Positions 39,914-48,211 of a stretch of 64,000 nt of DNA are shown here, in pieces; position 1 is the first letter of the stretch; every line of letters begins with the position of its first letter. The stretch is taken from the NCBI RefSeq assembly GCF_013364155.1, contig NZ_CP054916.1, positions 5,391,001 through 5,455,000 on the forward strand, read 5' to 3'. The position numbers and the translations under genes were made by a program. A model generated the notes under the pieces. It was not told where the DNA came from. It worked only from the letters and a program-made list of their open reading frames with translations, and searched no databases. This stretch comes from Streptomyces sp. NA02950. GTDB taxonomy: Bacteria; Actinomycetota; Actinomycetes; Streptomycetales; Streptomycetaceae.

Positions 39914-40729
39914 GTGACGGTCATGGAAGGGAGTTCCCAGCCGCCGATGTCCTGGCGGTACTGCGGAAATCAGCTCAAGATGTGGCGCACACAGGCGGGC
40001 GTCACCCGGGAGGAGCTGGCCAAGGAGGCCAACTACGAGTTCGAGAGCATCAAGTCCATGGAGCAGGGGCGGCGCAAGCCGACCTTGCGGGTGCTTGAGG
40101 TTGCGGACCAGATGTTCGGCGCGCGGGGGTTGTTAATCGCGGCGAATGAGTACCTCAAGCCGGAGAAGTTCGCGTCGTATTCGCAGGACTTCATGCGGTA
40201 CGAGGCCGAAGCCATTGTCGTCAACTGGTTCGAGGCGCTGATTATCCCGGGGCTGCTCCAGACGGAGGCGTACGCCTGGGAGCTGATCGGCGACCACTGT
40301 CCGCCACTGGATGACGAGACGATCGAGGCGCGAGTGGCGGCCCGACTTGAACGCCAGGCTCTGCTGGAGAAGCAGACCAGGGCGTTTACGTTCGTGATCG
40401 GCGAGACAGGTGTGCGCTTTCCCATCGGCAGCAAGGAGACGCACGTACGGCAGTTGCAGCACTTGCTGCACGTGGGCAAGCGGCGCAATGTGACGGTGCA
40501 GGTGGTGCGGTTCGGGGGTTCTCACCCGGGGCTGCTGGGTCCCTTCGTACTGCTGGAGACACCCGACCATGAGCATCTCGCCTATGAGGAGGGTCAGACC
40601 ACTGGTGTGCTCTACGCGGATCCGGCGAAGGTGAGCGTGGTCACCCAGCGACATGCCATGATCCTTCGGGCGGCTCTCAGTCCGGAGGAGTCGGTCAAGT
40701 TCATCGGTGAGTTGGCGGAGGAACTATGA
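39914..40729 (+). CDS. WhiJ-like XRE regulator with DUF5753 domain and a TTA codon
   Basis: 271 residues from GTG 39914, with GGGAGGGAG upstream. Helix-turn-helix residues about 18-75 (LKMWRTQAGVTREELAKEAN, SMEQGRRKPTLRVL), then DUF5753 (IPGLLQTEAYAWEL through AYEEGQTTGVLYADP). Codon 74 is TTA (40133-40135), so translation should depend on the bldA tRNA, which ties the gene to development or secondary metabolism. The stop overlaps the DUF397 gene by 4 bp. WhiJ-type loci control differentiation in Streptomyces; this copy's target is unknown. Confidence 0.9.
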   Translation: MTVMEGSSQPPMSWRYCGNQLKMWRTQAGVTREELAKEANYEFESIKSMEQGRRKPTLRVLEVADQMFGARGLLIAANEYLKPEKFASYSQDFMRYEAEAIVVNWFEALIIPGLLQTEAYAWELIGDHCPPLDDETIEARVAARLERQALLEKQTRAFTFVIGETGVRFPIGSKETHVRQLQHLLHVGKRRNVTVQVVRFGGSHPGLLGPFVLLETPDHEHLAYEEGQTTGVLYADPAKVSVVTQRHAMILRAALSPEESVKFIGELAEEL

Positions 40730-40965
40730 GCGACGGACTCGTGTGGTTCAAGTCCAGCTACAGCAACAGCGAGGGCGGCGCCTGTGTAGAGGTCGCCATG
40801 TCCTGGCGTAAGTCCAGCTACAGCGACACCCAGGGCGGCAACTGTGTAGAGGTCGCCGCCTGTCCCCACACCGTCCACGTCCGTGACTCCAAGCAGGAGT
40901 CCGGACCTCAGTTGACGCTCACCCCCGCCGCTTGGGCCGAGTTCATAGCCTTCAGCCGCGCTTAA
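40726..40965 (+). CDS. DUF397 protein with duplicated motif
   Basis: 79 residues. DUF397 proteins are small partners of XRE-DUF5753 regulators. The typical motif WxKSSYSxxxGGxCVEVA occurs twice in tandem: WFKSSYSNSEGGACVEVA at residues 7-24 and WRKSSYSDTQGGNCVEVA at 27-44, followed by the usual VHVRDSK and a C-terminal LTLTPAAWAEFI. Most family members have one copy, so this looks like an internal duplication. ATGA overlap with the regulator implies stoichiometric expression. Confidence 0.9.
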   Translation: MSDGLVWFKSSYSNSEGGACVEVAMSWRKSSYSDTQGGNCVEVAACPHTVHVRDSKQESGPQLTLTPAAWAEFIAFSRA

Positions 40966-41800
40966 AGGCGACGCCGCCGTACATCGAGACGTCCGCGTCC
41001 CGTACGCCCTCGCTGGCGCCCCCCTCGTCGGGGCGCCAGTGGTGGACGAGGGTGACGCCGGGGTCGATCAGTTCCAGACCCTCGAAGAACCGTTCCGTCT
41101 CCGCCTTGTCGCGGATCTGGAGGGGGATACCGCGCTCGTTGTACTCGCGGCCGACCCCCGCGACCCCCTCCGGGTTGGAGTCTCCGGTGAAGATCGTGAG
41201 GGCCAGAACGCTGCCGGGGGCCAGTTCGGACATCAGGCGGCGGACGATCCCCTGGGGGTCGTCCTCGTCGAGGACGAAGTGCATGATCGCGATGAGGGAG
41301 AGGGCGACCGGCCGCTTGAGGTCCAGGACCTCCTGGAGTTGCCGGGCGCCGAGGATGGAATCGACGTTGCGGATGTCCGCGTCGATGTACTCGGTCCGGC
41401 CTTCCGGCGTGCTGTTCATGAGATGGCGGGCGTGGGTGAGCACGATGGGGTCGTTGTCCACGTACACCACCCGCGCCTCGGGGGCCGCTTCTTGGGCGAC
41501 CTCGTGGAGGTTCGGCTGGGTGGGGATGCCGGTGCCGATGTCCAGGAACTGGCGGATGCCGTGTTCCCGGGCGAGGTAGCGGGTCACCCGGTGCATGAAG
41601 ATCCGGGTCTGTTTCATGGAGATCGGGAGGCTGGGGTAGGCCCGTGCCGAGGCGTCGCCCGCGGCGCGGTCGGGGGCGTAGTTGGTCTTGCCCCCGATGA
41701 GGTAGTCATAGACGCGGGCGGAGTGCGGGATGTCGGTCCGCAGATCGACCGGCGGCTGGGCGAACTCCGACTTCGATGACATCCAGTCCGTGCCTGACAT
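40952..41800 (-). CDS. SAM-dependent methyltransferase, DUF574 family
   Basis: About 282 residues (ATG 41800; an ATG at 41815 is possible). The family signature is clear: SARVYDYLIGGKTNYAPDRAAG, SAM motif FLDIGTGIPTQPN, VYVDNDPIVLTHARHLM, and ALSLIAIMHFV. These proteins are very common in Streptomyces, often next to XRE/DUF397 loci as here, with unknown methyl acceptors. The 3' end overlaps the DUF397 gene by 14 bp in convergent orientation. The 240 bp upstream hold no convincing gene. Confidence 0.9.
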   Translation of the reverse strand: MSGTDWMSSKSEFAQPPVDLRTDIPHSARVYDYLIGGKTNYAPDRAAGDASARAYPSLPISMKQTRIFMHRVTRYLAREHGIRQFLDIGTGIPTQPNLHEVAQEAAPEARVVYVDNDPIVLTHARHLMNSTPEGRTEYIDADIRNVDSILGARQLQEVLDLKRPVALSLIAIMHFVLDEDDPQGIVRRLMSELAPGSVLALTIFTGDSNPEGVAGVGREYNERGIPLQIRDKAETERFFEGLELIDPGVTLVHHWRPDEGGASEGVRDADVSMYGGVAFKRG

Positions 41801-42041
41801 CTTCGTTCGCCCCAATCATCAATCCTTGGACAACGTGCTTGCGTTGCCCGTTCGTTGGCCATCGTATGGTCCCTTCCATTGCGGCGCTGGTGAAGTGCTC
41901 CGGCGATGACCGCGATCGTGGTGACGACGAGGGTGGGGACGAGCGATCGGCGGCTGCTGTCGCCGATGAGATGCAATAAAATCCGCACACAAGCCCGTGC
42001 GGGACCGCGGACCCGCTTCGGGCGCCACGGGAAGGCGCTGA

Positions 42042-43010
42042 TCAGCCGAAGCCGAACCCCTTCGGCACGGCGACGTCGAGGGTGTCCTTGACCATGGCGA
42101 GGGCCGCGCCCAGGGGGCTGGAGGCTCCGCCGCTCACCGTGATGTCGCCCGCCTCGCAGCCATAGACCACGGCCTTCTCCGGACCCTCCAGCGTGTGGAG
42201 CGGATCGCCGGGGGCGGTCTCCTCCAGCCGGACCCGGACCACGAGCGGTTCCCCGGCCGATGCGGTGGCGACCGCGCGCAGCCGGTGGCCCCGGGAGGCG
42301 GCCGCGCGGGCCGCCTCGGCCGTGTCCTCGCCGATCCCGCCCCCGTCGGTGTCCGTGCGTACGGCGGCCGCGTCCCAGCCCCACAGCAGGGCCGCCAGCA
42401 GCCGGGCCTTGGCGGCGGCGTCGGCGCCGGAGAGGTCGGCCGACGGATCGGCCTCGGCGATACCGCGGCGCCGGGCCTCTGCCACGGCGGCGGCGAACGT
42501 GTCCCCGGCGGTCAGCCGGTCCAGGACGAAGGTCGCGGTGCCGGTGGGGCAGGCGCGGAGCGTACGGCAGCCGAGGCCGCGCACCCCGGTGCGGGCGAGG
42601 TCTGCGGCGGGCAGCGCGGCGCCGGTGGCGGCCGAGACGCGGATCAGACCGCGGCCCTCCTCCGCCGCCCGGCCCAACTCCGCCCAGTGGCTGAGCAGAT
42701 GGCTCTTGGTCGCGGAGACGACATGGACCCCGCGGCGCAGCGCGAGCAGCGCGTCGGCCGCGGCCCGTTCGCGCACCGCGGGGGAGGACGGCACCGCCTG
42801 CGCCAGCACGGCCGCCCCCGTGCGCTCCAGGGTCTCGGCGAGCGGCGGCAGCGGGCCCGGCGTCAGATGGGGCGCGGGGCGCTCGGCCGCGCTGGTGCGG
42901 ACGGCGGCGAGCCGCAGCGGGGTGTCGCCGGACGAGGTCAGGAGGCGGTCGGCGTAGGCCCGGCCCACCGGGCCGTAACCCGTGAGCACCACCGCGGCTT
43001 CGTAGGACAT
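42042..43010 (-). CDS. Homoserine dehydrogenase-like protein
   Basis: 322 residues from ATG 43010. An N-terminal NAD(P)-binding Rossmann segment (AAVVLTGYGPVGRAYADRLL) and a catalytic part with VVSATKSHLLSHW (Lys of the family near residue 107) and SAATGAALP. It is shorter than canonical homoserine dehydrogenase (about 430 residues) because the ACT domain is missing. It may make homoserine from aspartate semialdehyde or act on a related substrate; the biosynthetic Hom/ThrB/ThrC set is elsewhere, so this is probably an accessory copy. Confidence 0.8.
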   Translation of the reverse strand: MSYEAAVVLTGYGPVGRAYADRLLTSSGDTPLRLAAVRTSAAERPAPHLTPGPLPPLAETLERTGAAVLAQAVPSSPAVRERAAADALLALRRGVHVVSATKSHLLSHWAELGRAAEEGRGLIRVSAATGAALPAADLARTGVRGLGCRTLRACPTGTATFVLDRLTAGDTFAAAVAEARRRGIAEADPSADLSGADAAAKARLLAALLWGWDAAAVRTDTDGGGIGEDTAEAARAAASRGHRLRAVATASAGEPLVVRVRLEETAPGDPLHTLEGPEKAVVYGCEAGDITVSGGASSPLGAALAMVKDTLDVAVPKGFGFG

Positions 43011-43029
43011 GGCCCCCAGTCTCCACCGG

Positions 43030-43068
43030 GTCGCGTTCCCCGGCCGAAGCGTCGCGTTCCCCGGCCGA
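43030..43068. repeat. 18-bp direct repeat pair
   Basis: GTCGCGTTCCCCGGCCGA occurs at 43030-43047 and 43051-43068 (period 21 bp), in the 67-bp gap between the homoserine-dehydrogenase-like and DnaA-like genes. Confidence 0.85.
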
Positions 43069-43077
43069 GGACGTTCC

Positions 43078-44946
43078 TCAGCTGAAGAGGAGAAGGCTGG
43101 TCAGCTCGGTGACCTGATTGAAGATGGAGCGGCGCTCGCTCATCAGGGCGCGGATCTTCCGGTCGGCGTTGAGGACCGCGCTGGGGTCCTTGCCGCCGAG
43201 GAATGCCGCGATGGTCGGCACGGAGTACTCCGTCAGCTCACGGCACAGATACATGGCGATCTGCCGGGAGATGACGAGTACGCGGGCCCGGTTGGTGCCG
43301 CGCAGATCCTCGACGGTCAGCCCGAAGTACTGGGCGGTCGCACGGATGATGTCCTCCCCGGTGATCTCCGCCCCGGGGTTCCGCGCCTTCTCGTTGAGGA
43401 CGGTCTCCGCGAGGGCGAGGTCGACCGGGCTCCGGTTGAGGCTGGCGAAGGCGGTCACCCTGACCAGGGCCCCTTCCAGCTCCCGGATGTTCCGGCCGGC
43501 CCGGTCGGCGATCATCTCCAGCACGTCCAGGGGCACATTCAGCCGTTCCCGCTCGGCCTTCGTACGGAGCACCGCGAGGCGGGTCTCGTCGTCGGGCACG
43601 CCCATGCCGACGGGCAGCCCGCCCTTCAGGCGCTGGTACAGCTCCGGGGCCAGCCGCATCTCCCACAGGGGCCGGGAGGAGGCGAGGACGATCTGCTGCC
43701 CGGCGGCCACCATGGTGTCCAGGGCGTGCAGCAGCCTCTGCTGCTGTGCTCCCCTGGGCGCCCTGTCGTTGCCCCCGTCCAGCCGCTGGACGTCGTCGAT
43801 CAGCAGCATCTGCGTCTCCGGGACCCTCAGGAGCGAGACGAGCCGTTCGCAGTCGATGTACAGGGCCCGGGTGCGCGGATAGAGGCTGCGGGTGTAGTGG
43901 CCGATGGCGTGCAGCAGATGGGTCTTGCCCAGGCCGTGGTCGCCGTGGATGAAGAGCGGGTTGTAGTTCTGGGCGGGCACCTCGGCGACGGCGACGGCGA
44001 GATCGTGGGCGAAGCGGTTGGACGGCTCGACGGCGAAGTTCTCGAATCCGTAGCGGCGGTCGAGCCCGCCCGGTGTCATCGCGTCGGAACGGTTCACCCG
44101 GCCCGGGGACACCGGGACCGTGATGACAGGGCCTTCGGTCTCGCCGTCCGGTCGGTCGTCCAGCTGGTCGTCCAGGCCCGCCATCCGGCGGCGCAGCTGC
44201 CGCAGCTCCGCCTCCAGCGCCTCGGTGCGGGCCGCCTGCGCCCGTTCCTCCTGCTGTGCCCCGCGCGCGGCCTCGGCGCGGGCCTCCTCCTCCGCCGTGA
44301 CGAGCTGCCGCTCCAGGTCGTTGCAGCGCTGCTCGGCCCGGATCCGGCGGGTGTGCGCCTCCTTCAGCTCCTCGCTCAACACCTCCACCTGGTCCTTGAG
44401 CTGGTCCCGCTCCTTGCGCAGCGCGGCGAGCGGGTCGTCGTAGGGGTGCAGCGCGGTCCCGGCGTCGGCGCGGGCCCAGTCACGGTCGTCGGCCACGGCC
44501 TGTAACTGGCGGAGCTGGGTCTCCAGGTCCGCGGCCCGGTGTTGCGCGTCGAGCAACGCGTTCTCCAGGGCCCGCTCGCGGACGGCGGACCGCCGGGCCA
44601 TCCGGTCGGCCTCCACCAACTGCCGCTCCAGCAACTCCACGCGGTGCAGCGGAGATCCGCTGGCCGCCAGCGCGCGGCAGTGCAGCCCCCGCAGATGCTC
44701 CATGGTCTCGGGGGTCGCGGCGCCGCCCCGGTGCTCGGCCACATCGGTGAGCAGATCCGCGATGAACTCCCAGGCGGGGACGCGGGTTCCGTTCAGGTAG
44801 CGGGATATCGACCCGGCGTCCCGGTGGCGGCGCGCGGCGTACCGGCGCACGCTCACCTCCAGTCCGGCGAACAGCCGCCGGAGCTCGGCGGCCAACTCGC
44901 GTGCCTCGTCCGGAAGATCATCGCCGAGCGGCTCAAGGCTCCCCAT
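43078..44946 (-). CDS. DnaA-like AAA+ protein with N-terminal HTH and coiled coil
   Basis: 622 residues from ATG 44946 (AAGGGA upstream). N-terminal XRE-like module (residues about 15-110; RRYAARRHRDAGSISRYLNG), then a long coiled coil (about 115-270) and a DnaA AAA+ domain: Walker A GDHGLGKTHLLHA near 337, Walker B LLIDDVQRLDGG near 380, LYQRLKGGL (Arg finger region), NIRELEGALVRV. Domain IV resembles DnaA (ISRQIAMYLCRELTEYS, ADRKIRALMSERRSIFNQV), but the DnaA-box-reading motif GGRDHTTV of true DnaA is GGKDPSAV here. Not the replication initiator: no rpmH/dnaN context and a different N-terminus. A divergent paralogue, possibly a regulator or plasmid-derived initiator. Confidence 0.85.
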   Translation of the reverse strand: MGSLEPLGDDLPDEARELAAELRRLFAGLEVSVRRYAARRHRDAGSISRYLNGTRVPAWEFIADLLTDVAEHRGGAATPETMEHLRGLHCRALAASGSPLHRVELLERQLVEADRMARRSAVRERALENALLDAQHRAADLETQLRQLQAVADDRDWARADAGTALHPYDDPLAALRKERDQLKDQVEVLSEELKEAHTRRIRAEQRCNDLERQLVTAEEEARAEAARGAQQEERAQAARTEALEAELRQLRRRMAGLDDQLDDRPDGETEGPVITVPVSPGRVNRSDAMTPGGLDRRYGFENFAVEPSNRFAHDLAVAVAEVPAQNYNPLFIHGDHGLGKTHLLHAIGHYTRSLYPRTRALYIDCERLVSLLRVPETQMLLIDDVQRLDGGNDRAPRGAQQQRLLHALDTMVAAGQQIVLASSRPLWEMRLAPELYQRLKGGLPVGMGVPDDETRLAVLRTKAERERLNVPLDVLEMIADRAGRNIRELEGALVRVTAFASLNRSPVDLALAETVLNEKARNPGAEITGEDIIRATAQYFGLTVEDLRGTNRARVLVISRQIAMYLCRELTEYSVPTIAAFLGGKDPSAVLNADRKIRALMSERRSIFNQVTELTSLLLFS

Positions 44947-45064
44947 GTCCCGTTCCCTTCGGGCGTTGCGGGCGATCGGCAACTGTGCCGACTCCCGCAA
45001 CGGGCCCGGCCCGTCCCAGTCTGGAGTCAGCCTCGTACGAGGCGTGACAAGAAAGGCAATCGTA

Positions 45065-45340
45065 GTGAACAGCGTTCCATGGCGATCCGATCTCGCCGCA
45101 TTTCTCGCGGTCCTGGTGACCGGCATCGTGCTCATCCACGCCGGGGTCCGGCCCGAGGCGATCCCGCCCGTGGCCGTCGGGCTGTCGGTGCTCTACGGGG
45201 CGTGGCGCCCGGCCACGCTGCGCGTCGGGTTCCGCTACGCGGGGCGGCTCGCGCCCGCGAAGGGCATCTGGTCGACGGGGGCCACGCGGACCGGGGCACC
45301 GGGGTGGGGGGCGTGGATCATGCGGCCGTCACCGATGTAG
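45065..45340 (+). CDS. Possible small membrane protein
   Basis: A 91-codon frame from GTG 45065 with a GAAAGG upstream. Two hydrophobic segments (DLAAFLAVLVTGIVLIHAG and IPPVAVGLSVLYGAW) look like real membrane helices; the remainder overlaps the 3' end of the convergent NlpC/P60 gene and may be read-through of that antisense region. It fills the gap after the divergent DnaA-like gene. Existence is moderately likely; function unknown. Confidence 0.42.
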   Translation: MNSVPWRSDLAAFLAVLVTGIVLIHAGVRPEAIPPVAVGLSVLYGAWRPATLRVGFRYAGRLAPAKGIWSTGATRTGAPGWGAWIMRPSPM

Positions 45341-46284
45341 ATCCCGACGTGGCTGATGCCCGAATAGAAGAAGACGAGGTCGCCGGGGGCCAGTTGGGAG
45401 CGGCCGACCCGGCGGCCCGCGGTGATCTGGGTGTAGGTGGTGCGTGGCAGTGAGACCCCGGCGGCGCGCCAGGCGGCCTGGGTGAGCCCGGAGCAGTCGT
45501 AGCCGTGGGGGCCGGTGGCGCCCCAGACGTACGGCTTGCCGAGGGCCCCCCGGGCGAACGCGACGGCGCGGGCGGCCCGGCCGGTCGTGGCGGCGGGGGC
45601 CGCGGTCTGGTCGGCGGTGTGCCCGGTGTCGGAGTGCGGCTGCCGGTCCTGAAGGCGGCGGCGCTGTTCGGCGGTCAGCCGGTCGAGGAGCCGGTCGGCG
45701 GCGGCGAGCTTCTTCTCGACGGCCCGTTTGTGGCGGGAGAGCGCCTCCTGCGAGGTACGCAGCTCGGCCAGCCGGTCCGCCGCCGCGCCGCGCACCCGGC
45801 GCAGCGCCTTCTCCTGGCGGGTGATGCCGATGATGGTGGCGGCCTGGCGTCCGGCCGCGCGCTCGACGAGCGAGGCCCGCTGGAGGTACTCCTCGGGGGA
45901 GGAGGACAGGGCGAGCTGGAGGGTGGGGGCGACGGTACCGGCCCGGTACTGGGCGGTGGCGTACGCGCCGAGGGCGTTGCGCGCGGTGTTCAGCCGGGCG
46001 GCCCTGCGGGCGGCCTCGTCGCGGAGTTCGCCCAGCGCGCGGCGGGCCTCGTCGGCCTTCTCCCGGGCGCCGTTGTACTTGTCGGTGGCCTCCTCGGCCT
46101 CCCGCTGGTACTGGTCCACCCTGGCCTTCACCTGAGCGGTGGTCAGGTGGGGGTCGGCGTGCCCGGTGCCCTCGAGGACGGTCGCGGACACGGCGCCGGT
46201 GAGGGCGAGGAGCGCGGCCGTCCGGGCGGTGCTGCTGGCGAGCGAGCGCTTGGGCCTGCTGCGCGACTTCCTGTGCGACGCCAC
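45235..46284 (-). CDS. Secreted NlpC/P60 peptidoglycan endopeptidase (first copy)
   Basis: 349 residues from GTG 46284 with AGGAAGG upstream. Signal peptide (residues about 15-42), an N-terminal coiled-coil region (about 45-220), a short linker and an NlpC/P60 domain with catalytic Cys near residue 262 (YDCSGLTQAAW), His in GISHVGIYIG and a third polar residue in HAPHPG. It cleaves the D-Glu to diamino-acid bond of peptidoglycan stem peptides. It shares the MASHRK start and layout with the copy at 48212-49387 but lacks that gene's riboswitch; its own 5' region contains a structured element. Confidence 0.92.
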   Translation of the reverse strand: MASHRKSRSRPKRSLASSTARTAALLALTGAVSATVLEGTGHADPHLTTAQVKARVDQYQREAEEATDKYNGAREKADEARRALGELRDEAARRAARLNTARNALGAYATAQYRAGTVAPTLQLALSSSPEEYLQRASLVERAAGRQAATIIGITRQEKALRRVRGAAADRLAELRTSQEALSRHKRAVEKKLAAADRLLDRLTAEQRRRLQDRQPHSDTGHTADQTAAPAATTGRAARAVAFARGALGKPYVWGATGPHGYDCSGLTQAAWRAAGVSLPRTTYTQITAGRRVGRSQLAPGDLVFFYSGISHVGIYIGDGRMIHAPHPGAPVRVAPVDQMPFAGASRPA

Positions 46285-46617
46285 GGCGGCGGTACACCTT
46301 CCTGGCTGTGCGGGCGGTTCCGGTTGCTGCGTTGGTTGCGGTGGTGCGTTGTTTGCGTGGTGGCGGGGACGGGAGATGGCAGCCCGCCATGAGGCGGGGA
46401 CCCTCGGTTGACGGGAGGCGGACTGCCATCTGGAGGAGGAAGCTAGGCCGGAAGACGGGGGCGGTGCGGGGCGATGCTCGGGAATGGACGGATTTCGTCA
46501 TTCCTGTGCCACTGACTGATCACGGCACGCGCGGGGTGAGTGGCACTGCGTGGTGGCCGTGACCGAAGCCGTGATCAGGGCCCACCCGAGTGAAAGGTGG
46601 TGCTATGCGCGGCGCTA
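46285..46617. other. Divergent region with a folded leader and interleaved inverted repeats
   Basis: 333 bp without a gene. On the minus strand, AGATGGCAG/CTGCCATCT arms (46374-46382, 46423-46431) close over two small hairpins, about 90-147 nt upstream of the NlpC/P60 start. Further out, GTGCCACT (46506-46513)/AGTGGCAC (46539-46546) and CTGATCACGGC (46516-46526)/GCCGTGATCAG (46568-46578) are interleaved inverted repeats. GGAATGGACG/CGTCATTCC at 46481-46504 is a bulged hairpin. Confidence 0.55.
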
Positions 46618-46983
46618 ATGTCCGTGAGTATGGACGTACTCATCAACGCCTTTGTCGGTTTGCACATCGTCGGTATTGCCGCGCTGCTGGGCGGCTTTCT
46701 CTCCCAGATGAAGCAGATGAGTTCGGGCACCGCGCGGATGACCCCCGGAATGCTGCACGGGGCGCTGACCATGCTGGTGACCGGAGTGGCCCTGGTGGGG
46801 CTCAACGAGGCCGACGACAGCGCCGTCAACACCGTCAAGATCGGGATCAAGATGGCGCTGTTGATCGTGATCCTGGGCCTGGTCTATGTGAAGCGGGACG
46901 AGGAGAAGGTGGAGTCGGCCGCGTTCGGCGCGGTAGGTGCCCTCACCACGGTGAACATCTTCATCGCCGTGCTGTGGACCTGA
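46618..46983 (+). CDS. Conserved small integral membrane protein
   Basis: 121 residues from ATG 46618 (ATG 46630 or GTG 46597 possible). Four hydrophobic helices: INAFVGLHIVGIAALLGGFL, GALTMLVTGVALVG, IKMALLIVILGLVYV and ALTTVNIFIAVLW, with a Lys/Glu-rich cytosolic loop between the third and fourth. Similar proteins are widespread in Streptomyces without assigned function. Divergent from the NlpC/P60 gene. Confidence 0.8.
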   Translation: MSVSMDVLINAFVGLHIVGIAALLGGFLSQMKQMSSGTARMTPGMLHGALTMLVTGVALVGLNEADDSAVNTVKIGIKMALLIVILGLVYVKRDEEKVESAAFGAVGALTTVNIFIAVLWT

Positions 46984-47103
46984 TCTTCCCCGGTGCTCGT
47001 GTCCCCTGTTCGATAACGGCTTGATACCGCACATCAATTCGCCCGCAACCGTTTGCACTCGCGAGCTGTCTAAAGAGCACAAGACGGCCGGAGGGAGCGG
47101 GCA

Positions 47104-47865
47104 ATGGGGGTTGTGGGGGCGAAGAGAGGGCTCAAGGGCACCAAGGGCCCAGGGTTTCTCAAGGGGCTCGGGACAAGGGGCGTACGGCGCACGGGAGTAG
47201 CGCTGGGGCTCACGGGGATGGTGATGCCGCTAGCGGTAGCCCTCGCCACCCCGGCCCAGGCGGCATCGTCGTGCACAACGACCGCCGGGCCGTACCAGAA
47301 GCAGGTCGAGAAGTACCTCGGCCGCCCGGTGGACGGTCGGCAGTCGCGCACCGACTGCCTGGCGATCCAGAACTTCCAGATCAACCACGGCATCAGCCCG
47401 ACCATCGGCTACGCCGGGCCCGTCACCTGGGGCGTGATGAGCCTGAAGAACGCGCAGAAGGCGGCGGGCCACAACCCCAACGCGGCGGGGAAGTGCCCCA
47501 CCAACAAGGGCCGGATCGCCTGTGTCGACCTCACCCGCCAGCTGAGCTGGGTCCAGGACGGCTCCCGGCTGGTGTACGGACCGGTGCCGGTGCGCACCGG
47601 GCGGGACGGCTACGAGACCCGGACCGGTTCGAAGAAGATCTACTGGCGGAACATCGACCACTGGTCGACGATCTACGACGTCGCCATGCCGTACAGCCAG
47701 TTCTTCGACGGCGGCCAGGCGTTCCACTCGATCGCGGGCAGCGTGTGGTCCCCACCCGGCTCCCACGGCTGCGTCAACATGCGCTCGGCCGACGCCAAGA
47801 AGTACTGGGGCCTGCTGAGGAACGGCGACGACGTCTACGTCTACGGCCGCAAGCCCGGTACGTAA
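47104..47865 (+). CDS. Secreted L,D-transpeptidase with peptidoglycan-binding region
   Basis: 253 residues from ATG 47104 (GGAGGGAG upstream). Signal peptide to about residue 54 (ATPAQAASS), a PG_binding_1-like segment (CLAIQNFQINHGISPTIGYAG), then a YkuD catalytic domain: HSIAGSVWSPPGSHGCVNM with His near 209 and Cys near 223. YkuD enzymes make 3-3 crosslinks or attach proteins to peptidoglycan; this one lacks the lipobox and Ig domain of mycobacterial Ldt proteins. It is followed by a strong terminator at 47895-47937. Confidence 0.9.
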   Translation: MGVVGAKRGLKGTKGPGFLKGLGTRGVRRTGVALGLTGMVMPLAVALATPAQAASSCTTTAGPYQKQVEKYLGRPVDGRQSRTDCLAIQNFQINHGISPTIGYAGPVTWGVMSLKNAQKAAGHNPNAAGKCPTNKGRIACVDLTRQLSWVQDGSRLVYGPVPVRTGRDGYETRTGSKKIYWRNIDHWSTIYDVAMPYSQFFDGGQAFHSIAGSVWSPPGSHGCVNMRSADAKKYWGLLRNGDDVYVYGRKPGT

Positions 47866-47894
47866 GGGCCGGCGGCCCGCGCCCGGCGTACGGC

Positions 47895-47937
47895 CACGCG
47901 CCCCTGCCCCGGCTGTCCGCCGGGGCAGGGGCGCGTG
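47895..47937 (+). terminator. Strong terminator of the L,D-transpeptidase gene
   Basis: A perfect 19-bp stem (47895-47913 with 47919-47937, starting CACGCGCCCCTG) with a 5-nt loop, 30 nt after the stop codon. Confidence 0.88.
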
Positions 47938-48078
47938 CCATGTGCGGGGCTGCTGGGCGGCCCGCGCCCGGCGGGCGGCACCCGGTACCGCTGGTCCGTG
48001 TGCGCGGCCCGGCCACCGCGGGCCGGGCCCGGGGCGGGTGTTGCGCGAGCCCAGCGCAGTCCGGGCATTGCTGTCACG

Positions 48079-48110
48079 GCGCCCGGCGCGGCGGATCGCG
48101 CGCCGGGCGC
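48079..48110 (-). terminator. Terminator of the second NlpC/P60 gene
   Basis: GCGCCCGGCGCG (48079-48090) / CGCGCCGGGCGC (48099-48110), 12 bp perfect with an 8-nt loop, about 100 nt past the stop on the minus strand. Confidence 0.72.
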
Positions 48111-48211
48111 GACGGCGGGTCCGTACCAGCGTCCGTACCAGCGGGCGCCACGCCTCCTGAGCCCGGCGAGGCGGCGCCCGGTACGCCGGACGCGGGGCGC
48201 CGCCGCGGGCG

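Larger units (their letters stand above)
47866..48211. other. Convergent intergenic region with two terminators
   Basis: 346 bp between convergent L,D-transpeptidase and NlpC/P60 genes; no gene seen. It holds the hairpins at 47895-47937 and 48079-48110. Confidence 0.6.

Noticed and set aside
43011..43077. Attachment site from the 18-bp direct repeats
   Set aside because: The two copies are only 3 bp apart with nothing inserted between them and no integrase nearby, so a simple local duplication is enough.
43078..44946. Possible chromosomal origin because of a DnaA-type protein
   Set aside because: No rpmH, dnaN or recF neighbours and no cluster of DnaA boxes seen; the protein lacks the canonical DnaA-box reader.
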